This document shows positions 45,268 to 54,046 of a DNA stretch of 64,000 bases, one piece after another (position 1 is the first letter of the stretch; each line of letters opens with the position of its first letter). This DNA is from Teredinibacter turnerae T7901 (GTDB lineage: Bacteria; Pseudomonadota; Gammaproteobacteria; Pseudomonadales; Cellvibrionaceae). Made by a program: the position numbers and the translations under genes. The notes beneath the pieces were generated by a model. It did no database searches. It saw only the letters and a list, made by a program, of their open reading frames with translations, and had not been told where the DNA came from. The stretch is from assembly GCF_000023025.1 (NCBI RefSeq), contig NC_012997.1, forward strand, positions 2,353,125 through 2,417,124. Direction: 5' to 3'.

Positions 45268-46994
45268 TAGCTAGGCAGTTTCAAACCTACTGCGCTGATG
45301 CGATTGTCTACCACTTCCCGCACCACCAGCTCCACTGACCCAATCTGAGTTTTATCGCCAACAACCGGTTTTTTACCGCACTTGCTAAGTATGTACGCCT
45401 CCAGGGATTTTGTTTTATCCTCTTCTTTCGCTGAGAATCCATATATTGCTCCAACCTCTGCCAAAGGAGCGGTGGGACTGAGAGTGAATTCGCCTAGGAA
45501 GTGACTGGACGAAAGCGAAAAATTATTGCCAGCGGGAGCAAAAACGCGATTCAATTTTGTCCTAGAACCCTGGCCGACTAAAAACACGACGCGGTCATCA
45601 GCTTGTAGCGTATGTTTACCAGAATTGTTGAGTAATTTCCCTTCTCTAATAACCCCCATTAACTGCGCGTACTCGGGAATAGGGAGTTGCGGTGTACTCA
45701 AGCCTGCCGCATTACTTTCACCGGTTACTGGATAAACGGTAACCGTACTACTGTGCGCATTTTGGATGGCGACTTGCACATACTCGGGTTCTCTATCTGC
45801 GGGTGGAACTTCGAGCTTTAACCAGCGCGCGACGGGAGCAATGGTCCAACCCTGAATGATAAGTGACACAAGCACAACGAAGAACACGAGTTCGAAGTAG
45901 GTCTGGGTATTCTCCAAGCCGGCGAGGGAGGGAAAAAGAGCGAGGATAATTGGTACTGCCCCACGCAGACCACACCAGCTTATAAAGACCTGTTCCCGCC
46001 AGGGGAATCTGAATGGCAGCAACGCAAAAGCGACAGCGATTGGCCGGGCGATAAAAATGAGTACAAACGCTATTGCCAATGCTGGCAGCACGAGTGGCAA
46101 GATATGGGATGGCGTTATGAGTAGCCCAAGCATGAGGAACATGCCGATTTGGCTTAGCCAGGCCAAGCCATTGTGAAATTTTTGGATGCCGCTACCCGAT
46201 GTGAGTGGCGCATTTCCAATAAGCGCGCCTGCGATAAAAATGGCCAAAAAACCGCTGCCATCAAGCAGCGTAGTAAAGCCAAACAGGCAAACGGCTCCAG
46301 CCAAAGCTAACAATGGGTAGAGCGACGCGGGTAGTGGAAGACGCTTGAGCAGTTGTGCCAAAAGTGCACCACCAGCAAAACCCATTATTAATCCAAGGCC
46401 CATTTGGCGGAGCAGGGCAAGTAAAAACATCCCCGCGTGGCTCCCATCGCTCTCGATTTGCATGATTTGCACGAGAGTCATGGTAAGAAAGATTGCCATT
46501 GGATCATTTGACCCGGACTCAATTTCGAGCGTCGCCCCGGTTCGCTTTTTTATTTCAAGGCCTGCACCGCGTAGTAGGCCGAATACTGCGGCGGCGTCTG
46601 TTGATGCGACTATAGCGCCAATAAGTAGGCTTTCTTTCCAAGGTAGTTCAAGAATAAGCTGCACGGCGTAGCCGGTTATGCCTGCGGTGGCGACAACGCC
46701 AAGTGTAGCCAAAGATAATGCAGGTTTGAGGCTCACCCGGAAGGTTGACGTTTTCGTGCCTAAACCACCGTCGAAAATAATAATGGCCAGTGCGATATTG
46801 CCAAATAAAAATGCGAGGCCAAAATCGTTAAAATTGATTTTGCCAGGACCATCTTCCCCGGCGAGCATTCCCAGTATCAAGAAAACCAGCAATATAGGTG
46901 CGCCAATGCGCTGCGTAAAAACGCTAACGACAATACATAGCAAAGCGAGCAGCGACGCGCCGAAAATATGCTGATAGATAAGCTCGATGATCAT
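45267..46994 (-). CDS. nhaP2: K+/H+ antiporter, CPA1 family (NhaP2/CvrA-like)
   Basis: Encodes 575 residues, nearly the length of E. coli CvrA. Twelve or so membrane helices (~1-390) include the cation-exchange signature IIIFDGGLGT and ASTDAAAVFGLLRG, followed by ESGSNDPMAIF. The cytoplasmic end has a TrkA-C domain (PIPEYAQLMGVIREGKLL, DDRVVFLVG) and a CorC/HlyC-type domain (~490-575). It exchanges K+ for H+ at the inner membrane and helps cell volume and pH control. It is not functionally linked to its neighbours. Its stop codon coincides with the end of repeat copy B. Confidence 0.88.
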   Translation of the reverse strand: MIIELIYQHIFGASLLALLCIVVSVFTQRIGAPILLVFLILGMLAGEDGPGKINFNDFGLAFLFGNIALAIIIFDGGLGTKTSTFRVSLKPALSLATLGVVATAGITGYAVQLILELPWKESLLIGAIVASTDAAAVFGLLRGAGLEIKKRTGATLEIESGSNDPMAIFLTMTLVQIMQIESDGSHAGMFLLALLRQMGLGLIMGFAGGALLAQLLKRLPLPASLYPLLALAGAVCLFGFTTLLDGSGFLAIFIAGALIGNAPLTSGSGIQKFHNGLAWLSQIGMFLMLGLLITPSHILPLVLPALAIAFVLIFIARPIAVAFALLPFRFPWREQVFISWCGLRGAVPIILALFPSLAGLENTQTYFELVFFVVLVSLIIQGWTIAPVARWLKLEVPPADREPEYVQVAIQNAHSSTVTVYPVTGESNAAGLSTPQLPIPEYAQLMGVIREGKLLNNSGKHTLQADDRVVFLVGQGSRTKLNRVFAPAGNNFSLSSSHFLGEFTLSPTAPLAEVGAIYGFSAKEEDKTKSLEAYILSKCGKKPVVGDKTQIGSVELVVREVVDNRISAVGLKLPS

Positions 46995-47199
46995 AGAGTG
47001 CGGGAGGGCCTTGTAGTCAACTCAAATTATTCAACGCAGCGATTTGAACTCTTGCCGCGTATTGGGTTAGTACTGTCTTTGCTGAATGTGTCTGTTAAAC
47101 GGGCTTGTGGATTACCTCCGCGCGGGGTGTATCTGAGGATCGGTAGCGCGGCTGCCGAAGTTAAATTTGCGCACAATTACTGGGAGTTGGTTCGCAGCG

Positions 47200-48252
47200 T
47201 TAGTTCTCGACCGAGACGAGCCTGGCCATTTTTTCCAAAAGTATATTTGCTGCGTTTTCATCGAACTGTTGGCCTTCTTCGATATATTCCCACACAGTGC
47301 TGTCGCTGCGCCAGCCACCTTGTTTTTTTATAAGTGCAAAATCTACCCGTTCCCTCGCGGCACTGGTGGAGAGGCCGCGGCGTAAGCTGTGGCTACTCAT
47401 ATCTGGTACAAAATCGAAGCCGCAGGCTTCACCTATGGCTTTAAGTCGTTCGTTGACTGTTCCTGCAGCTAAAGGTCTATCGCCCACGGCTCCCCATCGG
47501 TTAACACGCCTGAAAAGGTGGCCATCTGTCAGGTTTGCGATCTTAATCCATCCCTTTAATGCAACAACTGGGCAGCAGCTTGAGTTCTTGCTGGCAGGTA
47601 GCGCACGCATTAAACCACTACCTGATTGATCCGTTTTTGATCGCGGCAACCGTACCAACACGCCTTCCGGCTCCCACACCAAGTGTTCCAGCTGAATGGC
47701 TACCAGCTCGCTTCTTCTGAATGCGCCGAAAAAGCCGACAAGTAGCAGAGCCAAATCACGAGAGGTCTGTTTGCTTTTTGGTAAGGCGCGCAAATAGGTT
47801 GTCATATGGGCGATATGCTCCAGCCGGAGCGCTTTAGCCTTTTGTTTTGGCCTAGCGTGCGTCCTTGTGATGCCTTCCAGCGTTTTACGAACCACTGGGT
47901 CACGTACCGGGTCTGCGAAGCCTTGATAGTAGTGCCATTGGCTGATTGCGGTTAAGTGCAAGCTGAGTGTTCGCGGGTTTAATGCACTGGCTTTGTCTAA
48001 CAGGTAGCGAACTACCGTCTCTCGCTCAGTTGGTAGGCGGCCACCCCACTTTTCAAATTGCCGAATGGCCGATTGATAGGTTTTTCGTGTGTTGTCTGCA
48101 GTAGCCGCACGAAGGTACTTTTGAAGCTCTTCGTGGTTTGTTTGCTGCGTGCTTGGTGCTTGTTCGTTACGTAATGTAAGACCCGCGTTGTTCTTGTCCA
48201 CCCTTGGGTAAGCCTCAATGTTAAGTGGGGATGTACCAGTATAACGGCACAA
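47200..48252 (-). CDS. tyrosine recombinase (TnpS-like)
   Basis: Encodes up to 350 residues from a TTG at 48252; a GTG at 48201 is a possible alternative. The SAM-like core-binding domain (~40-130, NTRKTYQSAIRQFEKWGG) and catalytic domain (~145-340) are both present. Catalytic residues visible are Arg in GAFRRSELVAIQ, Lys in RSKTDQSG, His-x-x-Arg in HSLRRG, Trp in KQGGW and Tyr in VWEYIEEG. It faces away from a KfrA-like gene across 138 bp full of palindromes. This pairing is what I know from TnpS/TnpT of Tn4651-type transposons, where they resolve cointegrates. No transposase gene is nearby. Confidence 0.85.
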   Translation of the reverse strand: MCRYTGTSPLNIEAYPRVDKNNAGLTLRNEQAPSTQQTNHEELQKYLRAATADNTRKTYQSAIRQFEKWGGRLPTERETVVRYLLDKASALNPRTLSLHLTAISQWHYYQGFADPVRDPVVRKTLEGITRTHARPKQKAKALRLEHIAHMTTYLRALPKSKQTSRDLALLLVGFFGAFRRSELVAIQLEHLVWEPEGVLVRLPRSKTDQSGSGLMRALPASKNSSCCPVVALKGWIKIANLTDGHLFRRVNRWGAVGDRPLAAGTVNERLKAIGEACGFDFVPDMSSHSLRRGLSTSAARERVDFALIKKQGGWRSDSTVWEYIEEGQQFDENAANILLEKMARLVSVEN

Positions 48253-48390
48253 ATATCTTCATAAAGAAAGCATAACTCACGATAATATACATTATCGAAG
48301 GTTAGGTATAGCTCTTTTGGAGTGGCTATTTTTAGCGCTAATAATGTAATATTACATGTTACGTAATCTAGATAAGCTTTGGAGCTATTG
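48253..48390. other. palindrome-rich region between recombinase and KfrA-like genes (possible rst site)
   Basis: Contains CGATAAT-ATAC-ATTATCG (48280-48297) and the perfect palindrome ATGTAATATTACAT (48344-48357), followed at once by GTTACGTAAT, a partial repeat of the same arm. This arrangement fits a recombination core site and/or binding sites for the two flanking proteins, plus their divergent promoters. Confidence 0.55.
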
Positions 48391-49446
48391 ATGGCACGCC
48401 TGGGCGTTACGTTCGAAGACATAAGCAACGCTGCTACCGCTGTTGTGGAAGCGGGGGAGGAGCCAACCGTTGATCGCGTTAGGGAACGTTTAGGGACCGG
48501 CAGTAAAAGCACCATTGCACCGCTACTTAAGCGCTGGCGGTCTGAAAGAGTGAAAGAGGTGAATACAGATGGCTTGCCGGAAGAATTATTGACCGCACTA
48601 AAAACATTGTATGGTCAGGTAAACACTGCAGCGGATAAGCGCATTGCAACTGCTCACGACCTTCAGCAAGCGGAATTAAATGCGTTGAGTGAGCGGTTTA
48701 ACGCGTCGCAAGCCGAGGCAAGCACCCTGGCCAAACAGGTGGAACAGCTAGCGCAGACGTTGGCGGCCACGGAGCTGGCTCTCGAGAAGCGAACCGCTGA
48801 TTTGACTGATACTAAGGGCTTGCTGGAACGCGAAAGCCTGAAGTTGCAGCAGGCAGACGCTTTATTGATGGAAGCGCGTGACGCCGTGAGCGAGCTCAAG
48901 CAGGAAAATCGTGACGCGCGCGCGCAGTTCGCCCACTATCAGGAACGCAGTGCGGAGGATCGCCAGAGCGAGCGTGAGCAGTTTCGCACCGCAAACCAGC
49001 AGCTCATGATACAGATTGACACGCTGAGAGCGCAGGTGGCCTCCCTTGAAGAGCGGGGGGTACAGGCGGCGGCAGAAAATCAAGCCTTGCGTAAACACAA
49101 TCTCGCGCTTGAACAGGACCAGATACGCACTACCCATCAATGTGACACCTTGGCCGCCCAGGTTCGTCAGCTAACAGAAAACCTTGAGGTTGAGCACGCG
49201 CAGAGCAGCCAGTTAAAAGCGGACAATACCGCTGTAATCGAAAAGCTTGCCCTGGCGGCAAACGCCAACAAAGCCAGCGAAAAAGAGTTGTTGTTGGTTA
49301 ATCAAAGCTTAGCGCGTACGGATAAAGAGTTGGAGCGTTGCCGACAGGCGCTGGCTGACCGGACGCTGGAGAGTCGTGAGCTGCTAAAGGAACTGGCAGT
49401 GTTACAGGGGCAACTTAAGCAAATTATTGGCGCGCGTGAATCGTAG
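48391..49446 (+). CDS. KfrA/TnpT-like DNA-binding coiled-coil protein
   Basis: Encodes 351 residues from the ATG at 48391; a TTG 12 nt upstream is weaker. The N-terminal ~60 residues are a KfrA-type DNA-binding domain (ISNAATAVVEAGEEPTVDRV, then GTGSKSTIAPLLKRW). The remaining ~280 residues are a continuous Glu/Ala/Gln/Leu heptad-rich coiled coil. In plasmids KfrA is a regulator and partition-like protein; in Tn4651-type elements TnpT has this architecture and helps TnpS recombine at rst. Its divergent position beside a tyrosine recombinase favours the TnpT role. Confidence 0.8.
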   Translation: MARLGVTFEDISNAATAVVEAGEEPTVDRVRERLGTGSKSTIAPLLKRWRSERVKEVNTDGLPEELLTALKTLYGQVNTAADKRIATAHDLQQAELNALSERFNASQAEASTLAKQVEQLAQTLAATELALEKRTADLTDTKGLLERESLKLQQADALLMEARDAVSELKQENRDARAQFAHYQERSAEDRQSEREQFRTANQQLMIQIDTLRAQVASLEERGVQAAAENQALRKHNLALEQDQIRTTHQCDTLAAQVRQLTENLEVEHAQSSQLKADNTAVIEKLALAANANKASEKELLLVNQSLARTDKELERCRQALADRTLESRELLKELAVLQGQLKQIIGARES

Positions 49447-49581
49447 GCGCGACTAATCAAACTTGTTTAAAAGTTAGCAAACGGATCTTTCCTGCATTGC
49501 ACTTCCTTACTGCTGTCGTATGGCTAACACAAGCAGCACGACTTTAACGTCCTGTCACCCGCACCCTCGTGCGCCTAATGC

Positions 49582-49626
49582 TTGACACCGAGGGATTTTC
49601 GCAAACATAATGATATGGTATATCAT
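49582..49626 (+). promoter_or_regulatory. sigma-70 promoter with Zur-box-like operator
   Basis: TTGACA (49582-49587), an 18-nt spacer and CATAAT (49606-49611) form a strong promoter. ATGATAT-GGT-ATATCAT (49610-49626), a perfect 7-bp inverted repeat, overlaps the -10 end. A 16-bp match with two differences lies at 56134-56149 before other zinc genes. Position and target genes fit repression by Zur under zinc sufficiency. Confidence 0.7.
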
Positions 49627-49725
49627 AACGTTACCGGTTGTTGGGGTGCGGTATCGGTTCAGGTGCTGCCATTCCGCCTTTTACGCGAACGACAACCGGG
49701 TAAGCAACACTTAGCAGGATCTTAA

Positions 49726-50949
49726 ATGAATCAAAAATTACCTGTCACCGTACTCTCAGGGTTCCTCGGCGCTGGCAAGACGACAGTGCTAAACCACATT
49801 CTTAATAATCGCGAGCAGCGTCGTGTAGCGGTTATTGTCAATGATATGAGCGAAGTGAATATAGATGCGACTACCGTGCAAAAGGAGGTCGCTCTTAATA
49901 GAAGCGAGGAAAAACTCGTAGAGATGAGTAACGGGTGTATTTGCTGCACCTTGCGCGAGGACTTGTTGATCGAGGTAAACAAGCTTGCAAAGGAGGGCCG
50001 GTTTGATTATCTCGTAATTGAATCCACGGGCATCTCAGAACCATTGCCCGTGGCGGAAACCTTTACCTTCGCAGACGAAACTGGGGTGAGCCTTTCCGAT
50101 GTCGCCGAACTGGACACGATGGTAACAGTGGTAGACGCCGCAAACTTTCTGCGCGACTTCGATGAAGCCAAATACCTGCAGGAAACCGGTGAGAGCCTTG
50201 GCGAAGAGGATGAACGTACTGTTGCAGATTTACTGGTAGATCAAATCGAATTTGCAGATGTAATACTTATTAGTAAAGCGGACCTGGTAAGCGGTGCACA
50301 CTTGGAGCGCACGCGCGCGGTACTTAAAACCCTGAACCCGGGTGCTTCCATTCAAACAATCATTAACGGGCAAGTTCCGTTAGGCGATGTGTTAGGTACG
50401 GGAAAATTTAGCTTCGAGCAGGCGCAGCAGGCGCCTGGTTGGCTGCAGGAAATGCGTGGGGAGCATGTACCCGAAACGGAAGAATACGGCATTTCGAGCT
50501 TTGTATATAAGGCGCGCAAGCCGTTCCATCCACAAAAATTTCACGACTTTTTGCACGCTAAGGACCGCGCAGGCAAGTTAATTCGCTCCAAGGGCTACTT
50601 TTGGCTGGCGACGCGGCCAGAATACGCAGGGCAGTGGAATCAGGCTGGTGGGATTGCACGCTATGGGTTTGCTGGCTTGTTTTGGAAGGCCGTCCCCAAA
50701 GAGCAATGGCCACAAGACGAAGACTATCTCGCGTCCATTCGACAAAATTGGATCGAACCCTTTGGGGATATGCGGCAAGAATTGGTGTTTATCGGTCAGG
50801 GGCTGGATCAGACAAATCTTACTGCCTCGCTTGATGACTGCTTGCTGACGGATGATGAGCTATTGGCGGGCAAAGAATATTGGCAGACGCTGTCTGATCC
50901 TTTCCCAGCCTGGGCGGAGCAACTAAGCGAGGAGCAGAGCATTGAGTAG
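49726..50949 (+). CDS. COG0523 GTPase, zinc metallochaperone (ZigA/ZagA-like)
   Basis: Encodes 407 residues of the CobW/COG0523 G3E GTPase family. Walker A is GFLGAGKTT (~12-20). The metal-binding CxCC motif appears as [11 protein letters not shown] (~70). Walker B/ESTG is [10 protein letters not shown], and the guanine-specificity element is ISKADL. The C-terminal CobW_C domain (~260-390) follows. Such proteins hand zinc to client enzymes under starvation. The Zur-like box on its promoter and the following DUF1826, ZrgA and zinc-ABC genes support a zinc role over cobalamin or nitrile hydratase branches. Confidence 0.88.
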   Translation: MNQKLPVTVLSGFLGAGKTTVLNHILNNREQRRVAVIVNDMSEVNIDATTVQKEVALNRSEEKLVEMSNGCICCTLREDLLIEVNKLAKEGRFDYLVIESTGISEPLPVAETFTFADETGVSLSDVAELDTMVTVVDAANFLRDFDEAKYLQETGESLGEEDERTVADLLVDQIEFADVILISKADLVSGAHLERTRAVLKTLNPGASIQTIINGQVPLGDVLGTGKFSFEQAQQAPGWLQEMRGEHVPETEEYGISSFVYKARKPFHPQKFHDFLHAKDRAGKLIRSKGYFWLATRPEYAGQWNQAGGIARYGFAGLFWKAVPKEQWPQDEDYLASIRQNWIEPFGDMRQELVFIGQGLDQTNLTASLDDCLLTDDELLAGKEYWQTLSDPFPAWAEQLSEEQSIE

Positions 50950-51589
50950 TGCGTTGAGTATGAGTAGTGCATTGACTATGAGTAGTGCCGCAGAGCGGCT
51001 GTTTAAGGCCGATGACGACCCCAGTGCACTGACCGATATCTACCGTTCGGACTGTAATCTTGCCGTATGGCATCGTTCACTCACTGAGGATGTTGCTTCC
51101 TATGGACAGAACCTCAGCGCAGCATTTACCCATTACTCGACACGCTTTGTCGGAAATCTCGCCGCGGTGGAAAAACATCTCATTAAAGATTTGCCACCCG
51201 CACCCGGCAAGTCTCAGTTTATCCAGGATATTGTTCTGCTGTCGGACATGTTTTCGGAATTGCTCGCGCTGCGGGAAGTGGGGTTACGGCTGGCTGTTTT
51301 AACCCGGGCCATGTGTCCGCGCTTTCATGTGGATCGAGTTCCTGCGCGCTTGATTACAACCTATAACGGCGACGGGACTGAGTGGGTTGAGAACGCATTC
51401 GCTAGCAGAGACTGCAGTGGCTTTGTCGTGGTTCCAGATTCGGCGCCGATAAACCAATTAGGTAGCGGACAGGTGGCACTTATGAAGGGTGAAATCTGGG
51501 AGGGTAACGAAGGCAAAGGCCTGATACACCGTTCCGCCAATGCTAATGTTCATTCGCCGCGCTGTGTGCTCACGCTGGATTGCGTGTAG
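50942..51589 (+). CDS. DUF1826 protein of the zinc regulon
   Basis: Encodes 215 residues. The TTG at 50942 has GGAG 7 nt upstream and overlaps the previous gene by 8 bp. Two in-frame ATGs (50960 and 50978) follow because the first 18-bp unit, encoding MSSAL-like residues, is repeated almost three times. The diagnostic DUF1826 block is [20 protein letters not shown], then DGTEWVEN and [11 protein letters not shown], with His and Cys residues that could bind metal. DUF1826 genes commonly accompany COG0523 GTPases in Zur-controlled loci. The biochemical role is not established. Confidence 0.78.
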   Translation: MSSALSMSSALTMSSAAERLFKADDDPSALTDIYRSDCNLAVWHRSLTEDVASYGQNLSAAFTHYSTRFVGNLAAVEKHLIKDLPPAPGKSQFIQDIVLLSDMFSELLALREVGLRLAVLTRAMCPRFHVDRVPARLITTYNGDGTEWVENAFASRDCSGFVVVPDSAPINQLGSGQVALMKGEIWEGNEGKGLIHRSANANVHSPRCVLTLDCV

Positions 51590-51655
51590 TCATTCCTTGC
51601 GTGTCTGAAATAAATTACTGGGTGCTGACCCTTACTGCCGTTGTGGAAAATAACG

Positions 51656-52246
51656 ATGAGATTTTGTCAATTTATAGTAATTATGTGTGTTTCTTTTTGT
51701 GTCAATGTGTTCGCGGAACCGCTAAAGGCACATACGCACGGAGAAGGTAAATTAACGGTGGTATTCGAGCGCGGGCATTTGCTCGTGGCTCTGGAAACCC
51801 CAGCTGCGAATGTGATGGGGTTTGAGCATGCACCTCAAGATGAGTCTGAGCGGGAAATTTATGCCAACGCTTTAGCCACGTTAAAAGCGCCAGAAAAACT
51901 CTTCGAGCTTACGCGTTCATGCAGGCTGAGCCGCACGGATGTAAAAATACCTGAAGTTGGGCATGAGCATAGTGATGATGAAGGCGTTCATGAAGACGGA
52001 GAGGATCACGAGGGTCACGAGGGTCACGAGGGTCACGAGGGTCACGAGGGTCACGAGGGTCAGCATATGGATTTCGATGCGACTTACGACTGGCAATGTG
52101 CCGACCAACGTCAAATAAAAATGGCTGTGAAATTATTTGACGTATTCCCCGGATTCAAGAAAATCACTGCAGAATGGATCGCATTTAATCGTCAAAGCTC
52201 AGCCACTCTCGACGCATCGCATTCGACACTATTGCTCGCACCCTGA
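51656..52246 (+). CDS. zrgA: ZrgA-like periplasmic zinc-binding protein (DUF2796)
   Basis: Encodes 196 residues. The ATG at 51656 gives a clean signal peptide (FCQFIVIMCVSFCVNVFAEP); a TTG at 51641 is also in frame. After cleavage the DUF2796 start HTHGEGKLTVVFERGHLL is followed by ETPAANVMGFEHAP, both hallmarks of the family. A central loop has HEHSDDEGVHEDGEDHEG and six HEG tripeptides in tandem, an obvious metal-binding segment. The C-terminal part (FDVFPGFKKITAEWI) is conserved in ZrgA proteins, which help zinc uptake in Vibrio. It sits between the GTPase/DUF1826 pair and a zinc-type ABC transporter. Confidence 0.82.
   Translation: MRFCQFIVIMCVSFCVNVFAEPLKAHTHGEGKLTVVFERGHLLVALETPAANVMGFEHAPQDESEREIYANALATLKAPEKLFELTRSCRLSRTDVKIPEVGHEHSDDEGVHEDGEDHEGHEGHEGHEGHEGHEGQHMDFDATYDWQCADQRQIKMAVKLFDVFPGFKKITAEWIAFNRQSSATLDASHSTLLLAP
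52007..52060 (+). repeat. 9-bp tandem repeat coding for (His-Glu-Gly)6
   Basis: Six perfect copies of CACGAGGGT in phase with the ZrgA-like gene. Perfect identity at the third codon positions points to recent slippage, so copy number may vary between strains and change metal-binding capacity. Confidence 0.9.
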
Positions 52247-52247
52247 G

Positions 52248-52442
52248 GTGTGGTTGCCCCAGTTCCTGGGGCAATATAAACAGGTGCGCAGCGATCTAGA
52301 GATGTTAAACGCCGTGGTTACAAAAATTAAACTGAGAATACCCGACATCAGACCGTTGTTGTTTTGGAGCGTTTATTCCCGACTGACATTTGCGGCATGC
52401 ATCGCACTCGTCGTTTGGTTTTGGATATTAAGGTTGATTTGA
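52248..52442 (+). CDS. possible small single-span membrane protein
   Basis: Encodes 64 residues from a GTG at 52248, just after the zrgA-like stop; start choice is weak because no clear ribosome site precedes it. The N-terminal half is amphipathic (FLGQYKQVRSDLEMLNAVV, KLRIPDIRPLL) and the C-terminal 20 residues form one hydrophobic helix (FAACIALVVWFWIL). It fills the whole gap between zrgA-like and ABC ATPase genes and ends 2 nt before the next ATG, spacing typical of operon genes. No family is recognised. Confidence 0.4.
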   Translation: MWLPQFLGQYKQVRSDLEMLNAVVTKIKLRIPDIRPLLFWSVYSRLTFAACIALVVWFWILRLI

Positions 52443-52444
52443 CT

Positions 52445-53179
52445 ATGCCGATTTTTCTTGAAAATGTCACGGTTACCTACGATCGCCACCCTGCGGTGCA
52501 TCATTTGTCAGCCGTGATTGCGGAGGGTTCGCTGGTAGCGCTCGTGGGCCCAAATGGCGCAGGAAAATCGACATTACTTAACGCATTAATGGGGTTGGAA
52601 AAGGTTTCTGAAGGTAAAATACTGGGCATAGAACGTGAGGGTGTGGCCTATTTACCCCAACAGGCGCTGATCAACAAGGAGATACCAATTTCAGTTCAGG
52701 AGCTGGTTTTTTCTGGCCTGTGGAAAGCCGTTGGTATAAGTCGATCCATGACACCCGAACATAAGGAATATTGTGCCCAGGCGATCGACTCTGTCGGGTT
52801 ATCGGGGTTTGAAAAACGTCAGATCAGCACGCTTTCGGGCGGTCAGCTGCAGCGCGCGCTATTTGCACGTGTTCTGGTTCAGGATTGTTCAACCATCTTG
52901 TTGGATGAACCCTTCAATGCTGTGGATACAGAGACTACCCGCGATCTTACCGAAGTCATTCTGACGTGGCACGCACAGAAAAGAACCGTTGTTATTGTTT
53001 CTCACGACCTGCCATACGTACGCGAGATATGCCCGACATCACTATTGCTCGCGCGCGAATGCATTGCTTATGGTGCAACCCATTGGGTACTTTCAAACGA
53101 GAATCTAAAAAAGGCCAGGCGCATGGTTGAAGCTGTTGATCAGCAAGCCCCGATTTGCAAACGTGTTAAAGCGGCATGA
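52445..53179 (+). CDS. zinc/manganese-type ABC transporter ATPase (ZnuC/AztA-like)
   Basis: Encodes 244 residues from the ATG at 52445. It is a complete ABC domain: Walker A GPNGAGKST, Q-loop in VAYLPQQ, signature LSGGQLQRALFAR, Walker B STILLDEPFNAVD and switch His in VSHDLPYV. The short C-terminal tail reads QAPICKRVKAA. Downstream permease and binding-protein genes are of the metal ABC (cluster 9) type, so this is the energy-coupling subunit of a Zn2+ or Mn2+ importer. The regulon context favours zinc. The stop overlaps the next ATG (ATGA). Confidence 0.85.
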   Translation: MPIFLENVTVTYDRHPAVHHLSAVIAEGSLVALVGPNGAGKSTLLNALMGLEKVSEGKILGIEREGVAYLPQQALINKEIPISVQELVFSGLWKAVGISRSMTPEHKEYCAQAIDSVGLSGFEKRQISTLSGGQLQRALFARVLVQDCSTILLDEPFNAVDTETTRDLTEVILTWHAQKRTVVIVSHDLPYVREICPTSLLLARECIAYGATHWVLSNENLKKARRMVEAVDQQAPICKRVKAA

Positions 53180-54042
53180 CACTGGAATTCGTTGCGCCGT
53201 TTTCTGAATATAGGTTTATGTCACGCGCCCTGGTCGGCTGCTTAGCCATGTGCGTGGGTGCAATTCCCGTTGGTGTCTTCATGACGTTGCGGCGCATGAG
53301 TTTAACGGGTGATGCAATGGCGCACGCAATTCTGCCCGGCGTGGCGATCGCTTACCTGTTTTCCGGCTTATCGCTTTTTGGGTTAACGCTCGGGGGAATG
53401 TGCGCAGGCCTGCTAGTCGCGCTTGCCGCAGGCTGGGTTACCCGGAATACGCATATTAAAGAAGATACCAGCTTGGGTGCCTTTTATTTGATTTCTCTCG
53501 CCTTGGGTGTGTTAATCATTTCCGTTAAGAAGAGCAATGTGGATTTATTCCATGTGCTATTCGGTAATGTTCTCGCATTGGATCGAGATATGCTGCTACT
53601 TCTCGGAACCATTTGCTCCACGAGCTTGCTCTTGCTTGCGTTATTGTACCGCCCGTTAGTTATTGAGTGTGTAGACCCCCAGTTTTTAAAGATGCGCAGT
53701 GTGTTCGGGGCTTTTTCACATTTCGGATTTTTGTTTTTAATGGTGATTAACCTTGTCGCTGGATTTCACGCGCTTGGGACTCTCATGGCTGTTGGGTTAA
53801 TGATTTTGCCATCGGCCGTTTCACGACTCTGGGTGGAAACGCTTGAAGCGCATCTCCTGTTATCGCTTCTCCTAGGGTTTATCGGCTGCTATTGCGGTCT
53901 TCTTTTTTCATTTTATTGGGATTTTCCAAGCGGCCCGTCAATAGTGCTCTGCCTTGGCGTCTTCTATGTAATTTCGTTGCTGGTCGGAAAAAAAGGCGGG
54001 TATATATCAAAAATAACTCAGAACAAACATTACACCGGGTAG
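53176..54042 (+). CDS. metal ABC transporter permease (ZnuB/AztB-like)
   Basis: Encodes 288 residues with about eight membrane helices. The ABC-3 family hallmark RRMSLTGDAMAHAILPGVAI lies in the first cytoplasmic loop region, and GFHALGTLMAVGLMILPSAV near residue 195-215 is the second conserved segment. It forms the inner-membrane channel of the importer encoded with the ATPase before it (4-bp overlap) and the binding protein after it (4-nt gap). Confidence 0.88.
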   Translation: MTLEFVAPFSEYRFMSRALVGCLAMCVGAIPVGVFMTLRRMSLTGDAMAHAILPGVAIAYLFSGLSLFGLTLGGMCAGLLVALAAGWVTRNTHIKEDTSLGAFYLISLALGVLIISVKKSNVDLFHVLFGNVLALDRDMLLLLGTICSTSLLLLALLYRPLVIECVDPQFLKMRSVFGAFSHFGFLFLMVINLVAGFHALGTLMAVGLMILPSAVSRLWVETLEAHLLLSLLLGFIGCYCGLLFSFYWDFPSGPSIVLCLGVFYVISLLVGKKGGYISKITQNKHYTG

Positions 54043-54046
54043 TGCT

